This document shows, one piece after another, positions 7,717 through 16,704 of a stretch of DNA of 34,196 nt. How positions within the stretch are numbered: the first letter of the stretch is position 1; the number at the start of each line of letters is the position of its first letter. The notes beneath the pieces were generated by a model, which was given only the letters and a program-made list of their open reading frames with translations, did not search any database and was not told where the DNA came from. This stretch comes from Prevotella sp. (GTDB lineage: Bacteria > Bacteroidota > Bacteroidia > Bacteroidales > Bacteroidaceae), in assembly GCA_017467565.1 (NCBI GenBank), contig JAFUSV010000044.1, positions 1-34,196 on the forward strand. The letters are read 5' to 3'. The position numbers and the translations under genes are program-made.

Positions 7717-10666
7717 ACTTCTTGAAATACTTCTTGCCGTCGAAGATGAACAGGCCCTTCTGGGCGTTCTTCACCTGCTGACCCTGCAAGTTGTAGATCT
7801 TGCCGGTAGCGGGACGAACGATGGTGTTCTCCTGAATACCCTGCTGCTCCTCTGAGGGCTTGTTTGTTCCCCAGTAAGTCAGGCGGAAGTTATCGAGCAC
7901 CACCCAGTCGCTGTCCTTCTCACGGAATTTCTGGATGAGGATCATCAGTTCGTTGTTGACAACCTCGGTCAGAAGTTCTGTCTTGTAGAGACCATTCTGG
8001 AAGTATTCGCAGGCCTCGTTAATCCACATCGGGAACTCACCGACATAAAGACGCTCACCGTTAGGATCGTCAATCTGGCGGGTGGTGCCGTCCTCGTTCA
8101 AGACGGGCTGTCCGTCCTCGCCGATCTCGTCAATGCGCCATGTGGTGTCCGAACGGTTACCCAGACCGGGAGCCTTGTTGACCTCATCGAGGATATTAGG
8201 CAGTTCAACTTCGTCGCTCTCGCACAGCAGCACAGCAGCACGGGCACGCTGCTCACCGGCAGCTTCAGCACGGATCTGGTCCTGATGGTTACCATCACGA
8301 TAGTAGCCCTGCACACCGATGGTGTACCAGCCTGGCAGCAGGTCCATGACAGCCTGGCTCAGGTCGAACTCAGGACTGTTCCAGCACTCGTAAGCGAAGT
8401 CGCTGTGATTGCTTCCACGCTCCCAGATTTGTCCAGAACCATTCTGATCGAGCCATCCGGAGATGTCCTCACGCTGGTTGAAGTTAGGTGACATAATCTT
8501 GTAGGTAGCATCCTGAGGATTATCGGTTGTAGCCGTAGCCAACAGCTCGTCGCGTTCAGCGCGTGTGACGAGTTTCCACTGGTTGTTGGGGTCGTTGACA
8601 CCGTACATGTCAGTATCGATGTTGCCGTATGTGCCGGGGCGCCAGCCTAAGAGCATGCGCTCGCCCGTCTCGCTGTTGGTCTCACCATTGGCACGTGCAA
8701 TGGCGTAGACACCCGTCTTACCCTCTACGGGAACGAACTCCCAGAGGTTCTGGATTCCTGTGTCCATATAGCCACCGTAGTTCAGATACTCGTTCTGATC
8801 GCCATTGTTCAGATGGGTGTCAATCTTGTAGCCTTCGAACATGTCGCCACCTTCAGGGATTTCACTGCCAGCGATGAGCGTGACTTCCACGCCGGGGAAT
8901 CCTACGTAAGCGTGAGCACCCCAGTCGCCGCCACCACAGAGGAAGCGCTGCAGACCCACATTATATATATAGAAGTCACCATCGGCAGGAGTAGCACCCT
9001 TGAACACGTCCTTGGCCTTGTCGGCATGCTGAATCTTACGATAGACGCGCAGCTGGTTCAGGGCATCGTGGATGTCGCTGGCCTTGTCGGCATGCTCCAG
9101 CACAGCCTGAGCTTTGGCAATGATATCAGCAGCCACACCATCCTGCTGTGCAAACGGAATGGTCTGCTCGATGAACTTCAGAGGCTCCTGGACGCCACGA
9201 ACGTCGTTAAGGGCATTGCGAAGCGCCTTGATAGCATCATTGAAGGCAGTGAGGTCAGTCTCGCTGGCAGCTGCCTGAGCTGCAGTGAGGGCATTGACAT
9301 AGAAATCAGGCTTCACACCGTCGTATGCCTCGGCCTCAGCCATCACGTTGGTGTAGTCCTGAGCAGCAGCGAGAGCGTCGCGCAGCACAGCAGTAGCATT
9401 GGCGATAGCGGCGGCATCGGTGCCGTTTATGGCATCCTTGGCAGCAGCCATAGCGTTGGTCAGTACAGCTACGGTCAGACCGTTGTATTTGTCAGCCTCG
9501 TCGATGGCAGCCTGCAGGTTACCCTTCACGTAAGAGAGGTCAATCTCAGAACCCAGATAAGTCAGGGTGAACGAGTCGAACAGGAGCCAGTCGTCATCGC
9601 CGCCACCTATCTTCTGCATACCGATGGTCAGAGTACCGTCGCTGACAACCACCTCAACGGGGTCGTTCCAGTAGCCGCCCTTGAAGAAGCAGTTGGATGC
9701 ACGGTTGTGGGCATTGCCCCACCATTCTCCCTGATGTCCGTCGGAGTTGCCGGGGTAATAGATGTCATTGTACTGGATGGCATACGACTGCTCGTCGTAC
9801 TCCTTCACGTTACTGTCAAGAATGGACTTGAACGGACGGCTCACGTCATTCAGGAAGTAACTGGCACGTATCTCCTCCGTACCACTGTCGCGCTTGCTGG
9901 CTATACCCGACTCCGAGCCATCACGGTAGAAACCTTGCAACTGGAACTGATAGGTGCCGTTGGGCAGATCTGTTATCGTCTTTTTCAGCACGAACTTGGT
10001 CTTCTTCCAGCACTCCCAGCAGCGATTGGCATGTACGATACCATCGCCACCCTCAACAGCGTTGCCATCACCTTCCTGAGTGACGTCCCACCTGTTGCGT
10101 TCGTCCTGGTTGGCAAAGTCGTGTCCGCCAATGAGCCATGTAGCATCGATGGGGTTTGACTTGGTGGCCGTTTGCATGTAGGCCATGCGCTGCTCCTTGG
10201 TGACGAGGATCCAGTTCTCATTCCAACCCATGTTGTCGAGAAGACCTTCATCATTGACGTTCAGATAAACGTCGCCACAACGAATCTTGTAGGTGTTGCT
10301 TACGCCTTCATAGGTCGAAGGCTCAATGGTCCATACTGTCTGCTGACGGTCGGTATCCAGATAGTATGTACCATCAGTGGGGTCAAATCCGTTGATGCTG
10401 TGGTTGTGACCGAACTTGGGGTTCAGGCGATAGCCGCCATCCTGCGGGATAATCTCGATGTCGAGACCATACTGTCCCATCTCGGCGCGAGTAGTCCAGT
10501 TTTCAGCAACACGGTTGTTGTTCTGCAACCACTGTCCTGTCTCCACGTTATAAAGGTAGAAGGTGCCACCCTCCTCGGGCAGAACGCTACCTTCGAACGG
10601 GACGGTCTGAGCCTGCATGCCTGCGGCACACAGAAGCCCTGCTAAGAGTAAAAATCTTGTCTTCAT
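7715..10666 (-). CDS. Large secreted protein with duplicated binding modules and C-terminal tail
   Basis: A 983-aa protein with a signal peptide (MKTRFLLLAGLLCAAGMQAQ, cleavage near Ala19/Gln20). The layout is an internal duplication. Each half has a compact FYLYNVETGQWL / FYIYNVGLQRFL domain (about residues 35-160 and 565-690), then a beta-rich segment beginning NPIDATWLIGG / NPQDATYKIMS, with shared C-W-K/N ECW motifs and FYRDG / YYRDG. A helical FIVAR-like stretch, rich in Ala and Asp, lies between them (about 375-530). The end is a short tail, IYNLQGQQVKNAQKG plus LFIFDGKKYFKK, shared with other secreted proteins here. No catalytic motif was recognised; carbohydrate or surface binding is inferred from the layout and the GH43 and HTCS neighbours. 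A TACTTTTG box precedes it. Confidence 0.8.
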   Translation of the reverse strand: MKTRFLLLAGLLCAAGMQAQTVPFEGSVLPEEGGTFYLYNVETGQWLQNNNRVAENWTTRAEMGQYGLDIEIIPQDGGYRLNPKFGHNHSINGFDPTDGTYYLDTDRQQTVWTIEPSTYEGVSNTYKIRCGDVYLNVNDEGLLDNMGWNENWILVTKEQRMAYMQTATKSNPIDATWLIGGHDFANQDERNRWDVTQEGDGNAVEGGDGIVHANRCWECWKKTKFVLKKTITDLPNGTYQFQLQGFYRDGSESGIASKRDSGTEEIRASYFLNDVSRPFKSILDSNVKEYDEQSYAIQYNDIYYPGNSDGHQGEWWGNAHNRASNCFFKGGYWNDPVEVVVSDGTLTIGMQKIGGGDDDWLLFDSFTLTYLGSEIDLSYVKGNLQAAIDEADKYNGLTVAVLTNAMAAAKDAINGTDAAAIANATAVLRDALAAAQDYTNVMAEAEAYDGVKPDFYVNALTAAQAAASETDLTAFNDAIKALRNALNDVRGVQEPLKFIEQTIPFAQQDGVAADIIAKAQAVLEHADKASDIHDALNQLRVYRKIQHADKAKDVFKGATPADGDFYIYNVGLQRFLCGGGDWGAHAYVGFPGVEVTLIAGSEIPEGGDMFEGYKIDTHLNNGDQNEYLNYGGYMDTGIQNLWEFVPVEGKTGVYAIARANGETNSETGERMLLGWRPGTYGNIDTDMYGVNDPNNQWKLVTRAERDELLATATTDNPQDATYKIMSPNFNQREDISGWLDQNGSGQIWERGSNHSDFAYECWNSPEFDLSQAVMDLLPGWYTIGVQGYYRDGNHQDQIRAEAAGEQRARAAVLLCESDEVELPNILDEVNKAPGLGNRSDTTWRIDEIGEDGQPVLNEDGTTRQIDDPNGERLYVGEFPMWINEACEYFQNGLYKTELLTEVVNNELMILIQKFREKDSDWVVLDNFRLTYWGTNKPSEEQQGIQENTIVRPATGKIYNLQGQQVKNAQKGLFIFDGKKYFKK

Positions 10667-10714
10667 AAGCTTTTAGTTATTAAAAATATTGTCAAATGTT
10701 GATTCTTTCCGCTG

Positions 10715-10722
10715 CAAAAGTA
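10715..10722 (-). promoter_or_regulatory. -7 box (TACTTTTG) for the 983-aa secreted protein
   Basis: On the minus strand TACTTTTG fits TAnnTTTG and lies 48 bases before the start codon at 10666. The -33 element is not obvious. Confidence 0.55.
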
Positions 10723-10796
10723 CAATATTATAGAGATAAGGAGGGAAAATATCTGTTCATAAAAGGGCAATTTCTATCCAAACTGCCCCGCGGCCT

Positions 10797-11939
10797 CTAT
10801 TTCAGCACATTTTTCCTGCTTTTTCCGTCGCAAGTACGCTCTATATAGATGCCTGCCGTAGGCTCGTCGACACGTACACCAGCCAGACTGTAATAGGACT
10901 TTTCCGAGTCCAACCCGTCAGGACCGGCGGGTTGGAAATCGGGAATGCTGATGCCGGCCTCCTCACCAAACACCGGTGCATTGGCCGTGGTGGAGGGTAT
11001 GCGGTTGCTGATGGTGGGCCAGCCACTCTTGTCCCATGTCAGCTGGTCCATGTATAGCTTACGACCGGCGTCGGGATCGTTGGCATCGAATCCGTGATAG
11101 AACACCCAGTACTGTCCGGCATCGTCACGTACAATCTCTGAGTTGTGACCAGGTCCCACCACCTTCGGACTTTTCTGCAGCACGACGGTGAAGTTGTTCT
11201 CCAGTGCCTCGAAGCCCGCCTTGTTGACATAGGGACCAAGCAGACTTTCCGAACGGGCCACCATGACGCGATAGGTACTGTTGAGTCCCTCGCAGCAGGT
11301 ACCTGCCGACCCGAACAGATAGTAGTAGCCGTCGTGCTTATAGATATAGGTACCCTCGGTCAGTGTGCCTGCTATCTGCACTTTCTCTGCCCCAGGCTTC
11401 ACGCTGAGTCCGTCATTGCTTAGTTCGATGCCGTAGATACCACGGAAGGAACCCCAGAAGAGCCATTTGCTGCCATCTTCATCCTCGATGTAGAAGGGGT
11501 CGATGCTGTTCTGTACTCCAATCTCGCTGGAGATGAACAGCTTGCCCACATCGGTGAAGGGACCTCGCGGGCTGTCGGCCGTAGCCACGCCGATGCCACA
11601 TTCCCACTCGCCGCCCCAGCGCGACTTGCTGTAGTAGAGCACATACTTACCGTCAATGAGGTTGATGTCGGGTGCCCAGATGCTGCCGTCGGGCACCATC
11701 TGCGGACGTGTTTGCTCATTGAAGCATGTGCCCATGTAGCGCCAGTCCACCAGGTTCTTCGAACGGTAGATAGGCACGTTGCGGATATTCTCTGTGGCAT
11801 ACAGGTAGAAATAGCCGTCGTCGGCCTTGATGATGGTCGGATCGGGCAGGCTGGTGTCTATGACTGGGTTCGAATATTGGGTCTGTGCCCCCATGGTAAG
11901 TGCACAGAACAGGCAGAATGCTGTTGTCAGTTTTCTCAT
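10797..11939 (-). CDS. GH43 family glycosidase (arabinan endo-1,5-alpha-arabinosidase-like)
   Basis: A 380-aa secreted enzyme with a signal peptide ending near MGAQTQ. The five-bladed GH43 propeller is recognisable from its catalytic positions: Asp33 in LPDPTII (general base), Asp91 in IWAPD, Asp147 in QNSIDPFYIEDEDG (pKa modulator) and Glu195 in LTEGTYIY (general acid). GPGHNSEIV and WVFYHGFD are further family motifs. The pattern is closest to arabinan-degrading members, but subfamily assignment needs a search. The last 35 residues (YYSLAGVRVDEPTAGIYIE...) are a divergent copy of the short tail found on other secreted proteins in the window. It is divergent from the HTCS regulator and next to the 983-aa secreted protein, so arabinan or a related pectic side chain is a plausible inducer (inference). 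Confidence 0.88.
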   Translation of the reverse strand: MRKLTTAFCLFCALTMGAQTQYSNPVIDTSLPDPTIIKADDGYFYLYATENIRNVPIYRSKNLVDWRYMGTCFNEQTRPQMVPDGSIWAPDINLIDGKYVLYYSKSRWGGEWECGIGVATADSPRGPFTDVGKLFISSEIGVQNSIDPFYIEDEDGSKWLFWGSFRGIYGIELSNDGLSVKPGAEKVQIAGTLTEGTYIYKHDGYYYLFGSAGTCCEGLNSTYRVMVARSESLLGPYVNKAGFEALENNFTVVLQKSPKVVGPGHNSEIVRDDAGQYWVFYHGFDANDPDAGRKLYMDQLTWDKSGWPTISNRIPSTTANAPVFGEEAGISIPDFQPAGPDGLDSEKSYYSLAGVRVDEPTAGIYIERTCDGKSRKNVLK

Positions 11940-11970
11940 TGCTTTTCGGTTATAGGTTATAATTTGGGTA

Positions 11971-11978
11971 CAAAATTA
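11971..11978 (-). promoter_or_regulatory. -7 box (TAATTTTG) for GH43 gene
   Basis: TAATTTTG on the minus strand, 31 bases before the GH43 start codon; no clear TTTG is found at the expected upstream distance, consistent with a regulated promoter. The 11940-12096 region separating GH43 from the regulator is AT-rich and is the likely site of HTCS binding, but I see no defined operator. Confidence 0.45.
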
Positions 11979-12096
11979 ACGTATATACGCGAAAGAAAAG
12001 GAAAAATTTGGGTCAAAGAATGACAAAAACAGGTCAAGTTACAGTTATTACAAAACTTTTAACATCTTGTTAAAAGACTTTTCGACAACTATCTTG

Positions 12097-12104
12097 TATC
12101 TTTG
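12097..12104 (+). promoter_or_regulatory. -7 box (TATCTTTG) directly before HTCS start codon
   Basis: TATCTTTG matches TAnnTTTG and ends only six bases before ATG at 12111. With the usual offset, transcription would start at or within a few bases of the start codon, giving an essentially leaderless mRNA. A good -33 TTTG is not visible. Confidence 0.65.
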
Positions 12105-12110
12105 CAGTCT

Positions 12111-15100
12111 ATGAACAGACAAAGACTTCTACTATGTATCTATCTCCTGACAGCCTTTCTGACGGTGCGGGCCGAGTCTGTGACCTTCCGCAAGTTCATG
12201 GCTGCCGACGGACTGAGTGACAATACAGTGCTGTGCGGACTACGCGACAGCTACGGCTTCATGTGGCTTGGCACCAATAACGGCCTGAACCGTTTCGACG
12301 GCATCAACAACACCGTGTTCCGCAACATCGTCGATGAAAACGCCACCTACGAGAATAACATCATCACTGCACTGTTCGAATACGAAGACGACATCTGGTT
12401 CGGAGGTTCCTTCGGCCTCTATCTCTTTCATCGCGATACCAACACGTCGAGCCGTTTCGACAAGCGCACCAAGTACGGCGTGAACATCAGCTCGACGGTC
12501 AAGAAAATAGTCAGGGCGCAAAACGGCACCATCTGGATCATCACCCTGGGGCAGGGACTCTTCATCTATGACCCTGCCACCGACCAGCTGACACAGGACA
12601 GCCGTCACGGTGCGTTCTACAGCGACATCATTTTTGACAATGAGGATGGTGCCTTCCTGGCTTCGCTCGACGGCAGCATCGTGGTCTACAGACAGACGGG
12701 CCAGTATCTGTCGCAATACACCATTCCCGACTATCAGAACGATAAGAACAGCATCTGTCTGGAGCACAACGACATCGAGCTGTTCATAGGCTCCGAGCAG
12801 GGACTCTACCGCCTGAAGGACGGTCAGACAGCCATCGAAAAGATGGCACTCAGCCTGCCTCACGGCGGCATCCGCTCGCTGTGCCTGCGCTCTAAAGACT
12901 ACCTGCTGCTGGGAACCGAATGGGGCATCTACTCGCTGCTGATAGACTCAGGCACCATGACCCGTCTGGATGATCCCGACAACCGCATAGACGGACTCAG
13001 CGACAAGGTCATCAACCAGATGGTATGGGATGGTGAGAGCACACTCTGGGTAATGACCGACATGGGCGGTGTCTGCTTTATGAGTCTGCCCAACAACAGC
13101 CTCAATCACATCATGGTACCGGCAGGCGTCAGTGGCAAGAAGCCGCTGGTCAACTCGTTCTGCGAGACTCCCGACGGCACCTTGTGGGTAGGCGCCACCA
13201 CAGGACTTTACAGCTACAACCGCACCACCCGACAGCTCACCCTGGTGCCCATTGACGGCGCAAACTACGAGATAGACTGTGTCATGGCCGATGACGACGA
13301 CCTCTGGATAGGCACCCGCCACAACGGCATCATCGTCATGAACACCATGACTCATGCCCTACGCCGCTACCAGTATTCAGCCGACCGGCCTTATACCGTC
13401 ACCAGCAATGACATCAACTGCCTGCTGAAGACATCGCAGAACGACATCTACGTGGGAACCAGCTGGAGTCTGTGCCGCTACGACCGCAAGACCGAGAACT
13501 TCATGTGGTATGCCGAGATAGGGGCCATGACCAACGTCACCGACCTGGCCGAGGATAGTCGCGGATGCGTGTGGGCTACGTCGAGCAACCACGGTGTGTT
13601 CCGCCAGACCGGACCTCACCAGGGATTCACCAACTATACATATAAGAGCAATACTCAGGGTACGCTGGGCAGCAACTATACCACCAGCGTCTTCTGCGAC
13701 CGGCAGGGTACTGTATGGATAGCCACCAAGGGTGACGGCATCTGCTACTACAACACGGAGACCAACGGCTTCCGCAGCTTCGGTTTCCCAGGCTCACCAT
13801 TACAGAACCAGCAGTCGTACTTCATCAGCGAGGATTTGCAGCACAACCTGTGGGTAGGTACCGAGAACGGCATGATCCGCATAGGCAGCGAGCGCCAGAA
13901 CACCCATGTGGAGTCGGTGATGGCGTCCATCAATATGATACGCGAACAGAAGCCCTACAATGCGGTATTCAGAAGTGCCGACGGCCAACTCTATGTGGGA
14001 TGCTACGGCAGCTTCATCAGTTTCAATCCTGACCATATCGTACCCAACCACCACCGGTCGGTGGTCTACATCATGTCGCTCATCCTGCCGCAACAGTCGG
14101 GCGACGAGCAACTGCGCCGTAGCCTCGACCATCCGTTCTTTGCCGACGGGGAAGTGGAACTGCCCTACGAGGACAACAGCTTCACCATCCGCTTTGCCTC
14201 GCCTGTCTTTACTTCCGACAAGAATGTGCTCTACGAATACATGCTCACCGGTATCGACAAGAACTGGAGCCGGCCGTCGGCCAATACCGAGGCCAGCTAT
14301 GCCAGTCTGCCGCCAGGCGACTATGAATTTATGGTACGCGAGGCTGGCAATGACGACAGCTCAACCTATGCCCGTCTGCTCGTCACCGTGCGTCCGCCCT
14401 GGTATCGCACCACCCTGGCCTACATCATCTATGTATTGCTCATCGTGGCTACCATCGCCTATCTGGTGTATCGCTACACCAAGTCGCTGAGCCACCGCTA
14501 CGGCCGCCGCATGAAGGAGTTCAAACAGCAACAGGAACAGGAGAACTTCGAGTCGAAGATACAGTTCTTCATCAACCTGGTACACGAGATACGCACGCCG
14601 CTGAGCCTCATCAGCCTACCACTGGAACAGATAGAGGAGAGCAAACTGAGCGAACGCAACCAGGAGCATGCCCGAGCCATACGCCGCAACATGAACTACC
14701 TGTTGGGCATCACCAACCAGCTGCTTGACTTCCAAAAGGCGGAGAAGGGACAGATACAACTGTCACTGCAACGCTGCAACGTCAACGCCATGCTGACCGA
14801 TGCCTACCATCAGTTTGAAGATGCCATCAAACTGCAAAACAAGCAGTTGCAACTGCAGCTGCCCACAGAGGACATCTACACCGTATTGGACCGCGACAAG
14901 GTGCAGAAGGTGATGATGAACCTGCTGGGCAATGCCTTTAAATATGCCAAGAGCGAGATTATCCTACGACTGGAGCAGACGGGCGAAGACAAGCTCTGCA
15001 TCAGCGTCATTGACGATGGTCCTGGCGTGCCGCCCTCAGAGCGCGACAAGATATTCGACGCTTACTACCAAATAGCAGGCGACTCTACGGCCAAGAACCT

Positions 15101-16070
15101 GGGTACAGGTCTCGGTCTGGCCTATGCCAAGATGCTGGCACAGGCTCATCAGGGCGACCTCGACGAGCAAGATCCCCCAGGCGGCGGTTCGCATTTCAGT
15201 CTGATACTGCCCATCCGCAAGGATGAGGTCACAGAGCCCGTCAAGCCCATAGAACCCATAGAACCCGATGTCACCCAAGACACCCTACCCCCCTCCAAGC
15301 CTACGCACCGCATCCTCCTTGTCGAGGACAACGAGGAATTGCTACAGATGACCTACGACGCACTGCGCCGCTACTACCACATCACCAGAGCACGCGACGG
15401 CATGGAAGCCCTCGACGTACTGAAATACACGGACATCGATGTCATCGTCAGCGATGTCATGATGCCACGCATGGACGGCATCCAGCTGTGTCAGCGCGTG
15501 AAGAACGACATCAACTATAGCCATATACCCGTCGTGCTGCTGACGGCCAAGACCAGCGTCGAGGCTAAGTTGGAAGGCATGCAGAGTGGTGCCGACGTGT
15601 ACCTGGAAAAGCCGTTCTCGTCCAAGCAGCTGCATCTGCAGATTACCAGTCTGCTCCGCATGCGCCAGCATTTCCATGAGCGCATGCAGCAGATAGAGGG
15701 CAGCACGCCTGCGGCCGAGCATGCCGACAGCCTCGGCATGAACCAGCAGGACCTGCTCTTCATGGAACGGCTGCGCCAGATGACCGACGAGAACCTGCGC
15801 GACGAAGAGTTCTCCATCGACCAGCTGGCCGAGCAGATGAATATGAGTCGCAGTAGCTTCTATCGCAAGATCAAAGCTCTGACCGACATGACGCCTGTGG
15901 ACTACATGAAGACGCGCCGCCTGGAACATGCCGCCCTGTTGCTGCGCCAAGGCGGACGCATCACGGAAGTTGCCGAACAGGTGGGCTTCACCAGCAGCAG
16001 CTACTTTGCCAAGTGCTTCAAAGCCCGCTTCGGTGTGCTGCCAAAAGACTACGTCGGCAAACAGGAATAA
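12111..16070 (+). CDS. Hybrid two-component system regulator (HTCS)
   Basis: About 1319 aa from ATG 12111; a TTG start at 12102 would lie inside the -7 box and is less likely. Order of parts: signal peptide (to about residue 22); a periplasmic two-component propeller with repeated WLGTxxGLxxFD-type motifs; a Y_Y_Y domain near 690-765; a transmembrane helix at about 769-790; a HisKA domain with His825 in HEIRTPLS; HATPase motifs NLLGNAFKYAK, DDGPGVP and GTGLGLAYAK; a receiver with phospho-acceptor Asp1115 in SDVMMPRMDG; and a C-terminal AraC-type DNA-binding domain (IDQLAEQMNMSRSSFYRKIKAL ... VGFTSSSYFAKCFKARFGVLPKDYV, in two pieces). All key residues are present. It probably senses an oligosaccharide and controls the divergent GH43 and secreted-protein genes. 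A PVKPIEPIEP stretch between kinase and receiver comes from 9-bp repeats. Confidence 0.95.
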   Translation: MNRQRLLLCIYLLTAFLTVRAESVTFRKFMAADGLSDNTVLCGLRDSYGFMWLGTNNGLNRFDGINNTVFRNIVDENATYENNIITALFEYEDDIWFGGSFGLYLFHRDTNTSSRFDKRTKYGVNISSTVKKIVRAQNGTIWIITLGQGLFIYDPATDQLTQDSRHGAFYSDIIFDNEDGAFLASLDGSIVVYRQTGQYLSQYTIPDYQNDKNSICLEHNDIELFIGSEQGLYRLKDGQTAIEKMALSLPHGGIRSLCLRSKDYLLLGTEWGIYSLLIDSGTMTRLDDPDNRIDGLSDKVINQMVWDGESTLWVMTDMGGVCFMSLPNNSLNHIMVPAGVSGKKPLVNSFCETPDGTLWVGATTGLYSYNRTTRQLTLVPIDGANYEIDCVMADDDDLWIGTRHNGIIVMNTMTHALRRYQYSADRPYTVTSNDINCLLKTSQNDIYVGTSWSLCRYDRKTENFMWYAEIGAMTNVTDLAEDSRGCVWATSSNHGVFRQTGPHQGFTNYTYKSNTQGTLGSNYTTSVFCDRQGTVWIATKGDGICYYNTETNGFRSFGFPGSPLQNQQSYFISEDLQHNLWVGTENGMIRIGSERQNTHVESVMASINMIREQKPYNAVFRSADGQLYVGCYGSFISFNPDHIVPNHHRSVVYIMSLILPQQSGDEQLRRSLDHPFFADGEVELPYEDNSFTIRFASPVFTSDKNVLYEYMLTGIDKNWSRPSANTEASYASLPPGDYEFMVREAGNDDSSTYARLLVTVRPPWYRTTLAYIIYVLLIVATIAYLVYRYTKSLSHRYGRRMKEFKQQQEQENFESKIQFFINLVHEIRTPLSLISLPLEQIEESKLSERNQEHARAIRRNMNYLLGITNQLLDFQKAEKGQIQLSLQRCNVNAMLTDAYHQFEDAIKLQNKQLQLQLPTEDIYTVLDRDKVQKVMMNLLGNAFKYAKSEIILRLEQTGEDKLCISVIDDGPGVPPSERDKIFDAYYQIAGDSTAKNLGTGLGLAYAKMLAQAHQGDLDEQDPPGGGSHFSLILPIRKDEVTEPVKPIEPIEPDVTQDTLPPSKPTHRILLVEDNEELLQMTYDALRRYYHITRARDGMEALDVLKYTDIDVIVSDVMMPRMDGIQLCQRVKNDINYSHIPVVLLTAKTSVEAKLEGMQSGADVYLEKPFSSKQLHLQITSLLRMRQHFHERMQQIEGSTPAAEHADSLGMNQQDLLFMERLRQMTDENLRDEEFSIDQLAEQMNMSRSSFYRKIKALTDMTPVDYMKTRRLEHAALLLRQGGRITEVAEQVGFTSSSYFAKCFKARFGVLPKDYVGKQE
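15237..15263 (+). repeat. In-frame 9-bp repeat (CCCATAGAA) in HTCS linker
   Basis: CCCGTCAAG followed by two CCCATAGAA copies encodes Pro-Val-Lys, Pro-Ile-Glu, Pro-Ile-Glu in the linker between histidine kinase and receiver. The unit is close to the CCCATAAGA units in the helicase gene at 5974-6054. Confidence 0.75.
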
Positions 16071-16078
16071 CCCTGTCC

Positions 16079-16528
16079 CTACGGCAACGCCTCGTAGTAC
16101 TTCTCTTCCCAGAGGTCGCGGTAGTAGTTGACTGCCTGTCGGCCGTAGCCGCACAGCTCGCGGTAGCCGTTGGCAGCCAGCATGCGGTCTATGCGGCGCC
16201 CCATCTCGCGGGCTTCTTCCATCGAGACCAGATTATTGAAGCGGAACAGACGGGTATTGATGGGGGTGTAGACCCACTCGTAGTCGGCACTATACAGGTC
16301 GCACATACCATCGCGCCAGATGTCGAAAGCCATCATCGGGAATCCCGCTTTCTCGCAAAGGTCGCCCAGCCAGAGTGCCCGTTGGGCACGGATGCGCGGA
16401 TGTTCAGTCCGACCGATGGTACGTAGCTGGCGGTCCACCAGTTGGTGTAACAACTTTGCATCCATACTGACGATGCCCTGTCGGGGTGTGCATGAGCATA
16501 CCCACTGTGAATTCTTTCGATTCATCAT
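16079..16528 (-). CDS. Hypothetical protein, about 149 aa
   Basis: I do not recognise a family. The start is placed at the ATG-ATG pair at 16528/16525 (MMNRKNSQWVCSC); the frame stays open further upstream, but that part translates intergenic repeats and a hairpin. The protein has no signal peptide or membrane segment, and is predicted mostly helical with many Arg, Trp and Tyr residues (LWLGDLCEKAGFPMMAFDIWRDGM; NYYRDLWEEKYYEALP). It converges on the HTCS gene with an 8-base gap. A TATCTTTG box and a terminator-like hairpin with a U tract lie in its leader, so expression may be controlled by readthrough. A start at MDAKLLHQ (about 27 codons in) is possible. Confidence 0.6.
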   Translation of the reverse strand: MMNRKNSQWVCSCTPRQGIVSMDAKLLHQLVDRQLRTIGRTEHPRIRAQRALWLGDLCEKAGFPMMAFDIWRDGMCDLYSADYEWVYTPINTRLFRFNNLVSMEEAREMGRRIDRMLAANGYRELCGYGRQAVNYYRDLWEEKYYEALP

Positions 16529-16578
16529 GTTGAATTTCAATAAGTTAAAGAACACGGTTAACTCATTGGAATGTGCAC

Positions 16579-16648
16579 AAAAAAAGATACAATCATCCCG
16601 TGAGTGCCACTTGGCGTGGCCGGCATTTCGCGGAATGATTGTATTTTC
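16579..16648 (-). ncRNA. Candidate small RNA or attenuator leader
   Basis: On the minus strand, a long hairpin (arms 16629-16644 and 16587-16602, ATACAATCAT paired with ATGATTGTAT plus inner GC pairs) is followed directly by seven U (16579-16585). It begins about 10 bases after a TATCTTTG box at 16655-16662. The inner part can also pair as GCCAC-loop-GTGGC. The transcript would be about 70 nt and end before the downstream coding region. It may be a free small RNA or a terminator leader of the gene at 16528. Confidence 0.5.
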
Positions 16649-16654
16649 TGGCTG

Positions 16655-16662
16655 CAAAGATA
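16655..16662 (-). promoter_or_regulatory. -7 box (TATCTTTG)
   Basis: TATCTTTG on the minus strand, followed by GCAG as in many promoters of this window. There is no good -33 element, because repeats occupy 16670-16701. Confidence 0.5.
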
Positions 16663-16669
16663 ATGATTT

Positions 16670-16704
16670 CAATTGATAATTGGTGATTGACAATTGATAA
16701 TTAC
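16670..16704. repeat. CAATTGATAAT-type short tandem repeat
   Basis: Imperfect 10-11-bp units (CAATTGATAATTGGTGATTG, then CAATTGATAATT) upstream of the -7 box of the small unidentified gene. Same family as the arrays at 18378-18424 and 24004-24043. Confidence 0.75.

Noticed and set aside
8813-10159. 448-codon open frame on the + strand
   Set aside because: It is fully antisense to the 983-aa secreted protein, which has a signal peptide, internal duplication and conserved tail. The + frame has no recognisable domain and reflects codon bias.
12102-12110. TTG start for the HTCS gene
   Set aside because: The TTG overlaps the TATCTTTG promoter box; ATG 12111 starts directly with a normal signal peptide.
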